From positions 1 through 37,021 of the forward strand of contig JAJPKH010000115.1 of assembly GCA_021323795.1 (NCBI GenBank): a DNA stretch of 37,021 nt, given 5' to 3'. The position numbers and the translations under genes were made by a program. Below, one piece after another: positions 15,472 through 24,701 of this stretch (position 1 is the stretch's first letter; each line of letters begins with the position of its first letter). Origin of the DNA: Acidiferrobacteraceae bacterium. Its GTDB lineage: Bacteria > Pseudomonadota > Gammaproteobacteria > Acidiferrobacterales > Sulfurifustaceae. The notes beneath the pieces are model-generated. The model was not told where the DNA came from. It did no database searches and was given only the letters and a program-made list of their open reading frames with translations.

Positions 15472-16671
15472 ATGCAGCAGATGATCCCCAGCGACGTCGC
15501 ACCGGCGCCGCACGACGCTCCGAGCGCAAGCTCGGAAAAGCCGGTGATTCTCGTCATCGACGACTCGCGCGTGATCCGTCGCGCGATCACGAAAATACTC
15601 GCCAACGAGTTCACCCTGGTTGAGGCGGAAAACGGCGAGGCCGGCTGGCAACAGTTGGCGGCGGACGAGCGCGTGCAAGTCGTCATCACCGACGTCGAAA
15701 TGCCGAAACTCGACGGCTACGCGCTCATTTGTCGTATCCGCGCGGCGGACGTGCAACACCTGCGCGACATCCCCGTCATCGTGATCACCGGCGCCCAAGA
15801 CGATCAAACCCGCGAGCGCGCCTTCGCCTGCGGCGCCACCGACTTCGTGATCAAGCCGATCGATGGCGTGCAACTGCTGGCGCGCGCACGCGCGCACGCG
15901 CGTCTCGACCAGACGACGCGCAAGCTCAACGAAACGGCGAAGTCGCTCGAAGAGCAGACCGCGGTCGATCCCCTGACGGAATTGCACAGCCGCCGCTACT
16001 TCGCGCAACGCGCCGCGCAGGACATCGCCTTCGCCAAGCGCCACGGACAGGACCTCGGGGTTATTCGTATCGACTTCGACAACTTCCGCAATATCTACAA
16101 ACATTACGGCGACGACGCCTGCGATCAAATGTTCCTATGGCTGGCGAGCTTGATGCGCGCGAATACGCGCGCGGAGGATACGCCGGCGCGCATCCGCGGC
16201 GGCGAATTCGCCATCCTGGCTCCGTCGTCGGATGTTTCCGAAGCTTCGGTGGTATGCGAACGGCTGCGCGCCGCGGTCGCCGATGCCGTCTTTGAACACG
16301 ACGGCGCGCGCGTGCCGCTCACGGTGAGCGTCGGACTCGCCACCCTCAACGGCGATCGGCTCGACACCATCGAGGACTTGCTGGCGCGCGCGGAACAGCG
16401 GCTGACGCTCGCCAAAGCCGCGGGCGGCAACCAGCTCGGCGTGGGATACGAACAGGAAGTCCCTGCTCCTGAAGAGGCGATCATCGAGCAACCGGACATC
16501 GAGACGGCTTTGCGGATGCTCTCGAACGGCGAGGGCGGAAAGCTGGCGCCGTACTTGCCCGAATTGATCGCGCGCGTAGTGCCGTTGATCGAGCTGTGCG
16601 ACAAGCAACTCGAGCTCGACATCGGCGTCACGTTACAGAACCTTCGGGAGCGCCTCGGCATTGTGAAATAA
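15472..16671 (+). CDS. Response regulator with degenerate GGDEF domain
   Basis: The 399-residue protein has a receiver domain (about 25-145): acidic pocket VIDDSR, phospho-acceptor Asp74 in ITDVEMPKLDG, Thr106 and Lys128. A short linker helix leads to a GGDEF-like domain (about 165-315) starting VDPLTELHSRRYF. The active-site loop reads RGGEF where GGDEF is expected, and DFDNFR replaces the nucleotide/metal segment, so diguanylate cyclase activity is doubtful. A further 60 residues at the C-terminus (EQPDIETALRMLS to NLRERLGIVK) form a helical segment I do not recognise. The start is uncertain: ATG at 15472 or 15481, or the TTG at 15439 given by the track. No partner histidine kinase is nearby. 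It may act as a c-di-GMP/GTP-sensing or protein-binding module. Confidence 0.85.
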   Translation: MQQMIPSDVAPAPHDAPSASSEKPVILVIDDSRVIRRAITKILANEFTLVEAENGEAGWQQLAADERVQVVITDVEMPKLDGYALICRIRAADVQHLRDIPVIVITGAQDDQTRERAFACGATDFVIKPIDGVQLLARARAHARLDQTTRKLNETAKSLEEQTAVDPLTELHSRRYFAQRAAQDIAFAKRHGQDLGVIRIDFDNFRNIYKHYGDDACDQMFLWLASLMRANTRAEDTPARIRGGEFAILAPSSDVSEASVVCERLRAAVADAVFEHDGARVPLTVSVGLATLNGDRLDTIEDLLARAEQRLTLAKAAGGNQLGVGYEQEVPAPEEAIIEQPDIETALRMLSNGEGGKLAPYLPELIARVVPLIELCDKQLELDIGVTLQNLRERLGIVK

Positions 16672-16738
16672 TGGCGTCCATGGACGCCCTATTCCTCCGC
16701 TGCGCGCGACCGCGCGCCGCCGTGCGGGCGCGCATCGC

Positions 16739-17749
16739 ATGATCGCGCCGTTCACGCCCGCCTGGTGGTGCCGCAACCCCCACCTGCAGACGATTCTTCC
16801 CAATCGGCTGCGGCCCTCGCCCGCCGTACGGCTGCGACGCGAGCGCGTGGAACTGCCGGACGGCGACTTCGTCGATATCGACTGGACCCCGCGCGCGACC
16901 GGCCCGATCGTACTGCTGTTGCACGGCCTGCAAGGTTCATCGCGCTCGCGCTATGCGCGCGGGCTCGCCCGCGCCTTCGACCGCGCGGGCTGGCGCGGCG
17001 CGGTGATTCATTTTCGCGGATGCAGCGGCGAGCCGAACCGCCTGCCGCGCGGCTACCACTCGGGCGAAACCGGCGATATCGCTTATCTGGCACGGCTGCT
17101 GAAAGAGCGCGAGCCGGCGACGCCGCTCGCCGCGGTCGGCGTTTCTCTCGGTGGGAACGTCTTGCTCAAGTGGCTGGGAGAAAACGGAACCGCGTCACCG
17201 CTCGCCGCGGCGGTCGCCGTCTCCGTGCCGTTCCTGCTCGATCGCGCCGCCGATCGCCTGGAAACCGGTTTCGCACGCCTCTACCAATGGGAATTGTTGT
17301 ATTCGCTGCGCCGCGCCCTGGAAGTGAAACGCCGCGCCGTGCCATTGCCGATCGCCGCCGATCTCGGACGCTTCAAGCGCATGCGGGAATTCGACGATCA
17401 CGTCACCGCACCGCTGCACGGCTTTCGCGACTCGACGCATTATTACGCCGAGTGCAGCTCGCGCAAGTTCCTCGCTGGAATTCGCGTGCCGACGTTACTG
17501 ATACAGGCGCAAGACGATCCGTTCATGTCCGCGGACGTCATTCCGCGAGCGCACGAGCTGCCGGCCTGCGTCACGCTCGAGGTTCATCCGCACGGCGGAC
17601 ATGTCGGCTTCGTCGGCGGCGCGTGGCCGTGGCGCCCGCGCTATTATCTCGAAGAACGTGTGCCGGATTTCATCGGCGCGCAGTTGCGCCGCGGCGAGAC
17701 GTCCTGGCCGGACCGCGCGGCGAATCAAACGGCGGAGCAGGCGGGTTAG
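16739..17749 (+). CDS. YheT-type alpha/beta hydrolase
   Basis: The 336-residue protein starts with the family signature WWCRNPHLQTILPN, then ELPDGDFVDIDW and VLLLHGLQGSSRSRYARG. The nucleophile elbow is VGVSLGGN (Ser136). Later come LLIQAQDDPFM with the acid and HPHGGHVGFVGG with the His. This is the YheT / embryogenesis-associated EMB8-like group, presumed carboxylesterases whose substrate is not settled. The GTG/ATG choice is simple because an ATG sits at 16739. It ends tail to tail with hrpB; the two stop codons share bases 17747-17748, so there is no room for a terminator between them. Confidence 0.9.
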   Translation: MIAPFTPAWWCRNPHLQTILPNRLRPSPAVRLRRERVELPDGDFVDIDWTPRATGPIVLLLHGLQGSSRSRYARGLARAFDRAGWRGAVIHFRGCSGEPNRLPRGYHSGETGDIAYLARLLKEREPATPLAAVGVSLGGNVLLKWLGENGTASPLAAAVAVSVPFLLDRAADRLETGFARLYQWELLYSLRRALEVKRRAVPLPIAADLGRFKRMREFDDHVTAPLHGFRDSTHYYAECSSRKFLAGIRVPTLLIQAQDDPFMSADVIPRAHELPACVTLEVHPHGGHVGFVGGAWPWRPRYYLEERVPDFIGAQLRRGETSWPDRAANQTAEQAG

Positions 17750-20244
17750 ACGCGGCGCTTGCGCACGGTTCGCGCCGTGGCCGGCGCGGTCAGCGGATCA
17801 TCGGGCCAGGGGTGCTTCGGGTAGCGTCCCTTGAGTTCCTTGCGCACCTCCGGGTACGTGCGCTCCCAAAATCCGCGCAGGTCCTGCGTCACCTGAATCG
17901 GACGACGCGCCGGCGACAACAAATGCAACACCACGGGAATGCGCCCGAACCCGACCCGCGGCGTGTCCGTGCAACCGAACATCTCCTGCAACTTGACCGC
18001 GAGCACCGGCGGCTCGCCCGGGCGATACGCGAGCGGCAGCCGCGAACCGCTCGGCACCGCGAGATGCGGCGGCGCACCCTCGCGCAGGCGTTGCGACTGC
18101 GCGGGACTCAGCCGCAGTTGCAGTATCGCGAGCAGATCGAGCTTGGCGAGTTGATCGCGCCGCGTATAGCCGTCGAGATGCGGAGCGAGCCAATGCTCGA
18201 GCGTCGCGCCGAGCGCGGCGTCCGTCACGTCGGGCCACTCCTCTTCCGGAAACCAGGCGCGCATCGAAAGCACGCGCGCCCGCCACCCACGCGCCTCGTC
18301 CGTCCACGGAAGCGCCGCGACGCCCAGGCGACGCACGCCCTCCAGCATGGCCGCGCGCACCCGTTCCGCCGGCACTTCCGCCGAAGCCCCGGAACGCAGC
18401 AGCAGCTTTCCCAATCGCTCTTCGCGCCGCGTCACCACGGCGGCGCTTTGATCGTCCCAACGCACCACGTCCACGGTCTCGACGCGCGCCGCCAAAATAT
18501 CGCGGATATCGGCGAGCCCGACGGACGCCGCAAGATGGATCACGCCTTCCGCTTCGCCGGCGTCCACATTCGCCGCGACGAGGTACGGCGCGCGCAAATG
18601 AACGTCGTAGCTCGGCAGCCGCGCGCCACGGCCGTTGGCGAGGAGATAATGCGTGTCGTTCGGGCGTCGCTGCGCGGCCACGCGATCGGGATACGCGGCG
18701 GCGAGCAGCACGCCTGCCTCGACGGCCGGCGCGTCGAGCGTCGATGCCTTCAGCAGGCGGCGCCATTGGCGCGCCGCGCGATCGACGCGCGCGCACGCAT
18801 CCGGGTCGGCGCCGAGCGCTTGCGCGCCTGCCCGCCCGCTCCGGCGGAAGCCGACCAGCGCGTCCAAACGCGCCGCGATATCAACCGTCTGCCGCTCCGC
18901 GCCGGTGTAAAGATCGCGCTCGCTCAAAAGCGCCGCGATGTCGCACGCCGCGGCTCCCGCGCCGCGCGCCTCGCCGCAACGTATCAGGTGCGCGAGGCGC
19001 GGATGCAGCGGCAACGCCGCCATCTCGCGCCCGACGGGCGTGATGCGATTCGCCGCATCGAGCGCGCCGAGGTCGCGCAGCAGATCGCGCGCCTGGGCGA
19101 GCGCCGCTCTCGGAGGCGGGTCGAGCCACGTGAGCGCTTCGGCTTCCGTACCCCAGAGCGCCAGGTCGAGCGCGAGCCCGGCGAGGTCGGCCGTCTTGAT
19201 CTCCGGCAACGGCTGCGCGAGCAGGCCGCGATGCACGCTCTCCGTCCACAGCCGGTAACAAACGCCGGGGCCGAGCCGGCCGGCTCGACCGGCGCGTTGG
19301 TCGGCCGAGGCGCGCGCCACGCGCACCGTCGCCAGCCGCGTGAGCCCGGTGGCCGGGTCGAACTGAGGCACGCGCGTGTAACCCGCGTCCACGACGATGC
19401 GGACGCCTTCGATCGTGAGGCTCGTCTCCGCGATGGGCGTGGCCAATACGACTTTGCGCCGTGGGCCGGGTCGCAGCGCCCGGTCCTGCTGCTCCCAGCC
19501 GAGGTCGCCGTATAAAGGAAGAACATCCGCTTGCGGCGCAAGATCGGCGAGCAACGCTTGCGCGCGGCGGATTTCACCGCCGCCGGGAAGAAATACGAGC
19601 ACGTCCCCTTCGTGAGCGCTTAGCGCCGCGCGTACGGCGCTCACCGCGCTCGCGGCGAGCGGGCCCTCCGGCTCGCGCGCGGCGTAATGCGTCTGCACGG
19701 GAAACATGCGCCCTTCGCTGATTACGAGCGGTGCGTCCAAAAGCCGGGCGATGCCTTCGCCGTCGAGGGTCGCCGACATCACCAGGATCTTCAGGTCGGG
19801 GCGCAGCAGCCGCTGGGCGTCGCGCACCAAGGCGAGCGCGAGATCGGTTTCGAGGTGGCGCTCGTGAAATTCATCGAAGATCACCAACCCGACGCCCTCG
19901 AGCGCCGGATCGGACTGCAGGCGCCGCGTCAGTATCCCTTCGGTGACCACTTCAATGCGCGTGCGCGCCGAGACTTTTGAATCGAATCGCACGCGGTATC
20001 CGACGGTATCGCCGACCGCCTCGCCGTAACCGCGCGCCATGTAAGCGGCGGCCGCGCGGGCCGCCAACCGGCGCGGCTCGAGCATCAACACGCGCCGGCC
20101 GGCCAGCCACGGCGCATCGAGCAGCGCCGGTGGCACGCCGGTAGTTTTGCCGGCTCCCGGCGGCGCCTGCAACACGACGGCCGAATGCGCCGCCAGGTGC
20201 GCGCGCAACGCCGGCAATACCTCCGCGATCGGCAACCTATTCAA
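17746..20244 (-). CDS. hrpB: ATP-dependent RNA helicase HrpB (DEAH family)
   Basis: The 832-residue protein has the size and order of bacterial HrpB. Walker A is QAPPGAGKTTG (about residue 26), the DExH box reads FDEFHERHLETD, and SATLDG is motif III. VLVFLPGGGEIRRA leads the second RecA domain, with TPIAETSLTI and the arginine-finger region QRAGRAGRLGPG. The HrpB C-terminal domain follows (TRRPIQVTQDLRGFWERTYPEVRKELKGRYPKHPW pattern). It is an NTP-driven RNA helicase whose cellular role is poorly defined in most bacteria. The start is a TTG at 20244 (MNRLPIAEVLP matches relatives), with no clear Shine-Dalgarno. The 916-residue plus-strand ORF opposite it is an antisense shadow. Confidence 0.95.
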   Translation of the reverse strand: MNRLPIAEVLPALRAHLAAHSAVVLQAPPGAGKTTGVPPALLDAPWLAGRRVLMLEPRRLAARAAAAYMARGYGEAVGDTVGYRVRFDSKVSARTRIEVVTEGILTRRLQSDPALEGVGLVIFDEFHERHLETDLALALVRDAQRLLRPDLKILVMSATLDGEGIARLLDAPLVISEGRMFPVQTHYAAREPEGPLAASAVSAVRAALSAHEGDVLVFLPGGGEIRRAQALLADLAPQADVLPLYGDLGWEQQDRALRPGPRRKVVLATPIAETSLTIEGVRIVVDAGYTRVPQFDPATGLTRLATVRVARASADQRAGRAGRLGPGVCYRLWTESVHRGLLAQPLPEIKTADLAGLALDLALWGTEAEALTWLDPPPRAALAQARDLLRDLGALDAANRITPVGREMAALPLHPRLAHLIRCGEARGAGAAACDIAALLSERDLYTGAERQTVDIAARLDALVGFRRSGRAGAQALGADPDACARVDRAARQWRRLLKASTLDAPAVEAGVLLAAAYPDRVAAQRRPNDTHYLLANGRGARLPSYDVHLRAPYLVAANVDAGEAEGVIHLAASVGLADIRDILAARVETVDVVRWDDQSAAVVTRREERLGKLLLRSGASAEVPAERVRAAMLEGVRRLGVAALPWTDEARGWRARVLSMRAWFPEEEWPDVTDAALGATLEHWLAPHLDGYTRRDQLAKLDLLAILQLRLSPAQSQRLREGAPPHLAVPSGSRLPLAYRPGEPPVLAVKLQEMFGCTDTPRVGFGRIPVVLHLLSPARRPIQVTQDLRGFWERTYPEVRKELKGRYPKHPWPDDPLTAPATARTVRKRRV

Positions 20245-20471
20245 AAGGAACGCTCGATGAAGTGGCGAGCGAGCGGCTCAATCAGTAACATTGCGGGCGG
20301 ATCTCCTTTGGCGCCCGATTCTAACATCGCCCATCGGAAACGCATCGCACGTGCAAAAGCGTTGCGCTCGATTCGCACCTCGATTATCGCCGTCCGTTTT
20401 CCCGGCGCTCTATTCCGGGTGGACGGCCGTCGCAGACAAGATCCACTGCGCGCCTGAAAACCGATAGCGAC

Positions 20472-21380
20472 ATGCGCGCCGGTCCGATTGACGTCAAACC
20501 GATGGAAAAGTCGAAAATTCACCTCCTGCTCGACGGTACTCCGCTGCACTATTGCCTCTGGCGTGCCGAACGCCGGTCGCGCGGCATGATCGTCCTGCTC
20601 CACGGCATGGCGAGCAACCTCACGCGCTGGTCGGAATTCCTCGAGCACACCGCGCTGAAAGACGAGTGGGACATCTTGCGGCCGGACTTGCGCGGCCATG
20701 GCGAGTCGATGCTGCGCGGCAAGATCGGCATGCAGATATGGGCGGACGACCTGATTAATCTGCTCGACGCGGAAGGAGCCGAGCGCGCCGTCCTGGTCGG
20801 CCACAGTCTCGGCGCGCATCTGGCGCTGCATTTCGCCGCGCGTTACCCGGCGCGCACGCGAGGCATCGTGATGATCGACCCGGTGTTCCCGCAGGCGTTG
20901 CACGGCTACCGGCGTCTACTCAGCCGGATTTGGCCGCTGCTGTCGCTCGCCGCCGCGGCGGTGCGCCTGCTGAACGCGCTCGGCTTGCGCCGCCGTGCTT
21001 TTCCCCGCCGCGACCTGCGCGCCCTCGACGAGCAGGTGCGCGTCGAGCTGCTCGAGGCCGGCAACGCGAAGGAGTTCGTGCGCCGCTATTCCTCGCCGCT
21101 CGCCGACATGAAGTATTTTCCGGTGAGTCACTACATCCAGGAAATGGCCGAGATGCTCCGGCCGTTGCCCGCGCCGTCGCGCGTCGCGGTTCCGATGCTG
21201 GTGCTTTTGTCGCGCGGCCTCACGTACACCGACCCGATCGCGACGGCGCGCATTCTCGCCGAGGCCCCGGACGCGGTATGCGAGACGATCGACGCCTACC
21301 ACTGGCCGCTCACCGAACGTCCGGCCGAGGTCCGGCGGGCTATCGAGACGTGGATCGGCGAGCGCCTGTCCGAGCGTTAG
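20472..21380 (+). CDS. Alpha/beta hydrolase
   Basis: The 302-residue protein is of the alpha/beta hydrolase fold. It shows MIVLLHGMASNLTRW (oxyanion), LRPDLRGHGESM, the nucleophile elbow VGHSLGAHLALH with Ser112, and MIDPVFP. A helical cap follows (about 145-235), and a late DAYHWPLTERP supplies the likely catalytic His. It resembles esterases and C-C hydrolases generally, and no substrate can be assigned. The ATG at 20472 is used; a second ATG ten codons on (MEKSKIHLL) is possible. It stands alone between two minus-strand genes. The 227-base upstream gap (20245-20471) shows no clear promoter or gene. Confidence 0.87.
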   Translation: MRAGPIDVKPMEKSKIHLLLDGTPLHYCLWRAERRSRGMIVLLHGMASNLTRWSEFLEHTALKDEWDILRPDLRGHGESMLRGKIGMQIWADDLINLLDAEGAERAVLVGHSLGAHLALHFAARYPARTRGIVMIDPVFPQALHGYRRLLSRIWPLLSLAAAAVRLLNALGLRRRAFPRRDLRALDEQVRVELLEAGNAKEFVRRYSSPLADMKYFPVSHYIQEMAEMLRPLPAPSRVAVPMLVLLSRGLTYTDPIATARILAEAPDAVCETIDAYHWPLTERPAEVRRAIETWIGERLSER

Positions 21381-21383
21381 CCA

Positions 21384-23666
21384 TCAGCGCTTGCGCGCGG
21401 ATCGCACGAGCGGACCCGACGAGTTGACTTTGGACGATCCGGTGCGGGCGCGAAACCACCGGTGCGAGGCGAAGAACCCGGGGTCGGGCAGCGCCTCGGC
21501 GGGGCGGGCGATGGCGTGGCCTTGGGCGAAGCTGACGCCAAGCTCCGCGATGCGTTGCAACGTCTCCCGATCCTCCACCGACTCGGCCACGGTCTGCATG
21601 CCCAAGGCATTTGCGATCTGAACGATCGAGCGCACCATGACTTCGTCGAGCGCGTCGGACATCATGTTGTGCACGAAAGTGCCCGAAATTTTGATGAACG
21701 CGGCCGGCAGGTGCTTCAGGTAATTGAGCGAGCTGAAGCCCGAGCCGAAGTCGTCGAGCGCAAAACGGCAACCGAGCTTCCCTATTCCCTCGACGACGGC
21801 GCGTGCCCGATCCAACTGACGTATCGCCGCCTGCTCGGTGATTTCGAAAACGAGATGCTCGCCGGGCAGCTTGTGCCGTGCGAGTTCCTCGCCGACGATG
21901 CGCATGAGCACCTCGCCTTCCTCGAATACATGCCCGGAGAGATTCACGAAAAACGTCGCTGACCGCCCGCCGGCGCGCACGCGCGCAAGCTCTTCGCAGG
22001 CCCGCCGTATGACCCAATGATCCAGTTCCGCCAGCAGACCGAAACGATCGGCCACCGGAAGAAACGCGGTGGGCGAAACGAGCTCGCCGCCCGGCGCGAC
22101 CAGGCGCAACAGCAATTCATACATTTCGCCGGCGTCGTCGTGCAGGCCGAGTATCGGCTGGTACACGAACTTCAAGGCGTTGTCCTGGATCGCCGTCTGG
22201 ATATAACGCGACCAGGCGGGACTGTTCGAATCGGGCGAGAGCTTGGCCTCGTCGCCGTCATGCACCTGGTGCCGGTTGCCGCCCCGCGTTTTTGCCAGCG
22301 CGCAGGCGGCCGCCGCTTGCGCGAGCGCCACTTCCGCGGTCGGCTGCGACGCGTCGAGCATGGCGATGCCGATGCTGACGGTGACGGGAAAGCGCTCCTC
22401 GCCGGCGGCGAATTGAAACTCCTGCACGACGTGGTTGATCGAGCGCGCGACTTTCACCGCGCCGTCGCGATTCACGCCGCGGATCAGCGCGATGAATTCG
22501 TCGCCTTCGAAACGCGCGAGCAGGTCATTGTCGCGGATGCGCGCGCGCAACAGGCCGGCGACCTGGATGAGCAGCCGATCGCCGGCCGCGTCTCCGACGA
22601 CATCGTTCACGGCGCGAAAGCGGTCGAGGTCGATACACAACACCGCGCTGGTTTCGCCGTCGCGCTCGACGTGGCTGCGCTCCAGCGCCAGCTGGCGCTT
22701 GAAGTAGCGCTGGTTCACCAAGCCCGTGAGCGCGTCGCACTCGGCGCGGCGCAGGGCATCCGCGCGCTCCTTGAGCGCGGTAATCGTCACGTTGAGCGCT
22801 TCGCGGATCGCCGCGATCTCCCGGTCTCCGCCGCCTTTGCTCATATCGACGTCGATGTCGCCGCGCGCCAGCCGCGCGAGCGGCTCCTGCAACTCCGTGA
22901 GCGGCGCCATCGCCCGCCGTATCTTGCGCCGGCCGAGCACCACCGCGACGCCGAACACGAGCGCGAGCGCCAGGCTGCCGCCGATCAGGCTGCGTTCGAA
23001 CTGCGCCTGCTGCGCGCCGGCGTCGAAGACAAAATCGAGAAAACCGATGACTTTCATCGACTCCCGCGCCGGCCCGTGGGCAAGATCGAGCAGTGCGTCC
23101 GGCGCGAGCACGCGTACCTGCACCGGCGCGGTCACGCGCACGCGCGCGCCGTCGAGCTCGGCCAGTTGATAGGGGCGGTTGCCCGGCTTCGCCGGCGCCG
23201 TGGAAAGCGTTTCCGCCGTCAACGCGAGCCGCGGCTCGCGGGCGCGCGCGGTATATTCGCCGAGCACACGGCCGCCGGAAGCGTCGTAATAGCGTACATA
23301 GATGATCTCGGGAACGTTCTTAAGGCGGGCGCTCAAGGCGCGCATCGCCGGCTCGGGCCGGCGCGTGGCATAGATCGGCGTGCCGAGCTCATCGAGCTCG
23401 GCGAGCCACTGCACGGCCTGCTTGCGCGCGCTGTCCTCGATCAGGCGTCCGCCGCTCCACCAAAGACCGGCAACCGCAGCGACATAGATACACAAGCTGG
23501 TCACGACGAGCGCGGCGAGCAGGCGTCCGACCAGGCTGCGATTGCCGCCGCCCGGCGCGCGGGTGGCGAAGAGTTCTCCGCGACGCCAACGATGCTGCTG
23601 CGACGCCAGTCGATCGACACCGGCGCGGAGCCAGCGGTTCATCCGTTTGCCGAAATCAGAAGACAT
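21384..23666 (-). CDS. Membrane sensor protein with HAMP, GGDEF and EAL domains (c-di-GMP turnover)
   Basis: The 760-residue protein has a cytoplasmic N-tail, membrane span at about 44-70, periplasmic domain 71-225, second span 226-246, HAMP 246-299, GGDEF 311-470 and EAL 497-735. The GGDEF loop is EGDEF (387-391), keeping the metal Asp but changing the first Gly. The EAL domain keeps all catalytic residues I can place: Glu517 (in YELLLR), Asn575, Glu608, Asp638-Asp639, Lys659, Glu695 and Gln715. Phosphodiesterase activity is therefore likely, with cyclase activity weaker or regulatory. Its ATG lies inside the end of the upstream lipoprotein gene (11-base overlap). The periplasmic domain therefore probably responds to that binding protein. 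It faces the alpha/beta hydrolase gene with a 3-base gap. Confidence 0.92.
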   Translation of the reverse strand: MSSDFGKRMNRWLRAGVDRLASQQHRWRRGELFATRAPGGGNRSLVGRLLAALVVTSLCIYVAAVAGLWWSGGRLIEDSARKQAVQWLAELDELGTPIYATRRPEPAMRALSARLKNVPEIIYVRYYDASGGRVLGEYTARAREPRLALTAETLSTAPAKPGNRPYQLAELDGARVRVTAPVQVRVLAPDALLDLAHGPARESMKVIGFLDFVFDAGAQQAQFERSLIGGSLALALVFGVAVVLGRRKIRRAMAPLTELQEPLARLARGDIDVDMSKGGGDREIAAIREALNVTITALKERADALRRAECDALTGLVNQRYFKRQLALERSHVERDGETSAVLCIDLDRFRAVNDVVGDAAGDRLLIQVAGLLRARIRDNDLLARFEGDEFIALIRGVNRDGAVKVARSINHVVQEFQFAAGEERFPVTVSIGIAMLDASQPTAEVALAQAAAACALAKTRGGNRHQVHDGDEAKLSPDSNSPAWSRYIQTAIQDNALKFVYQPILGLHDDAGEMYELLLRLVAPGGELVSPTAFLPVADRFGLLAELDHWVIRRACEELARVRAGGRSATFFVNLSGHVFEEGEVLMRIVGEELARHKLPGEHLVFEITEQAAIRQLDRARAVVEGIGKLGCRFALDDFGSGFSSLNYLKHLPAAFIKISGTFVHNMMSDALDEVMVRSIVQIANALGMQTVAESVEDRETLQRIAELGVSFAQGHAIARPAEALPDPGFFASHRWFRARTGSSKVNSSGPLVRSARKR

Positions 23667-24588
23667 AGGTCCCCGCTTGCATCGGCGGGGGAACGACGAG
23701 CCCCAGCTGTTTGGCCACTTCGATATTTATGCTGGCGCGCGCCCGCTGCAACGGAGCCAAGACCGGCGCGCCGCCGGCCGGATGCAATTGCTCGATGACG
23801 CGCGCGGCAACGTCGTGCGGATCGCCCTCCACGCTGAGCAGAGCGCCGAGACCGAGCAACTGCGCGCTGAACACCAGCGTCTGCTTGCCCTGGCGCACGT
23901 TGTAGGCAAGCACCTCGCGCAGGACCTCCGTGCTCAACACGCGGTTATCGGGAGTAAACCACACGCCCTGCACGTCGGCGTCGGTTCGCTTCGCCGCGTA
24001 CAACAGTTCCCGGTCCGACTGAACCTCGACATGCTGGAGGCGAATCCCGAGTTGACGCGCACCCGCGGCCGCTTCGCGGGCGAATTCCCCCATGCCCGCC
24101 CCGCTGATCATGGTGACGCGTTTCAGGCGCGGATCGAGCGTTTTCCACGCCTGCAATTGCTTGAGCGCCGCCGGCATCGCGCGCACGCCCCGGACCGCGA
24201 CGCGTGCGGCACGGATATCCTCGGGGTTGAAATCCTGGCAGAAAACGATCGGTCGCCCGGAAGCCTTGATGGCGATACGCGTAGCGAGCGAGCCGACGGC
24301 GATGACCGCGCCCGCCTCCTCGTCACGCAACTTCACCATCACCGCCTGGGCCTTGCGCGGATCGCCGTCGAGCTCGTAAATGCGGGCGCGCGGCAAACGC
24401 GCGCGCAACGCGTCGGCGACTTGCTGATAAGCCGCCAGGCGATCGCTGACGAGAATGGCGACGGGCGTTGAACCAGCATCAAACGTCGCACAACTGGCGA
24501 GAAAACCGCTAATGACAACGAGGAAAATAAAGCGGACAACAAAGACGCGGCGACTTGTGTCGCCCCCCCACTGACAGTTTTTCCCCAA
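23656..24588 (-). CDS. Periplasmic-binding-like lipoprotein (ABC_sub_bind / TrpX-like)
   Basis: The 310-residue precursor has a hydrophobic leader (VVRFIFLVVISGFLASC) ending in the lipobox LASC, so it should be lipid-anchored. The mature part (VAILVSDRLAAYQQVADALRARL, IVAVGSLATRIA-like GAVIAVGSLATR, RVTMISGAGMGEFAREAA, VWFTPDNRVLSTEVL) is a two-lobed periplasmic-binding fold of the PF04392-type group. The start is a TTG at 24588 with a strong GGAGGGGAAGGA before it; no ATG or GTG lies between it and the leader. No permease or ATPase accompanies it. Instead, its end overlaps the GGDEF-EAL gene by 11 bases, which points to a sensory rather than transport role. The ligand is unknown. Confidence 0.85.
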   Translation of the reverse strand: MGKNCQWGGDTSRRVFVVRFIFLVVISGFLASCATFDAGSTPVAILVSDRLAAYQQVADALRARLPRARIYELDGDPRKAQAVMVKLRDEEAGAVIAVGSLATRIAIKASGRPIVFCQDFNPEDIRAARVAVRGVRAMPAALKQLQAWKTLDPRLKRVTMISGAGMGEFAREAAAGARQLGIRLQHVEVQSDRELLYAAKRTDADVQGVWFTPDNRVLSTEVLREVLAYNVRQGKQTLVFSAQLLGLGALLSVEGDPHDVAARVIEQLHPAGGAPVLAPLQRARASINIEVAKQLGLVVPPPMQAGTYVF

Positions 24589-24701
24589 GTTCCTTCCCCT
24601 CCCGTAATTCCTGCGGCGTCCTGCCGCTCGGGACCAAGGTGCGCCCCGTCAGCTGCTAAGTCTAAACCGAAGGCGGCCCTTGGCAACCGCCATGCCCGCG
24701 C

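Noticed and set aside
16765-19515. 916-residue plus-strand ORF spanning the YheT-like gene and opposite hrpB
   Set aside because: It is Arg/Ala/Pro-rich with no domain, crosses two real genes in other frames, and results from high GC suppressing stop codons.
22017-23798. 593-residue plus-strand ORF
   Set aside because: It lies opposite the GGDEF-EAL gene, which has clear domains and catalytic residues; the plus frame has only shadow-type composition.
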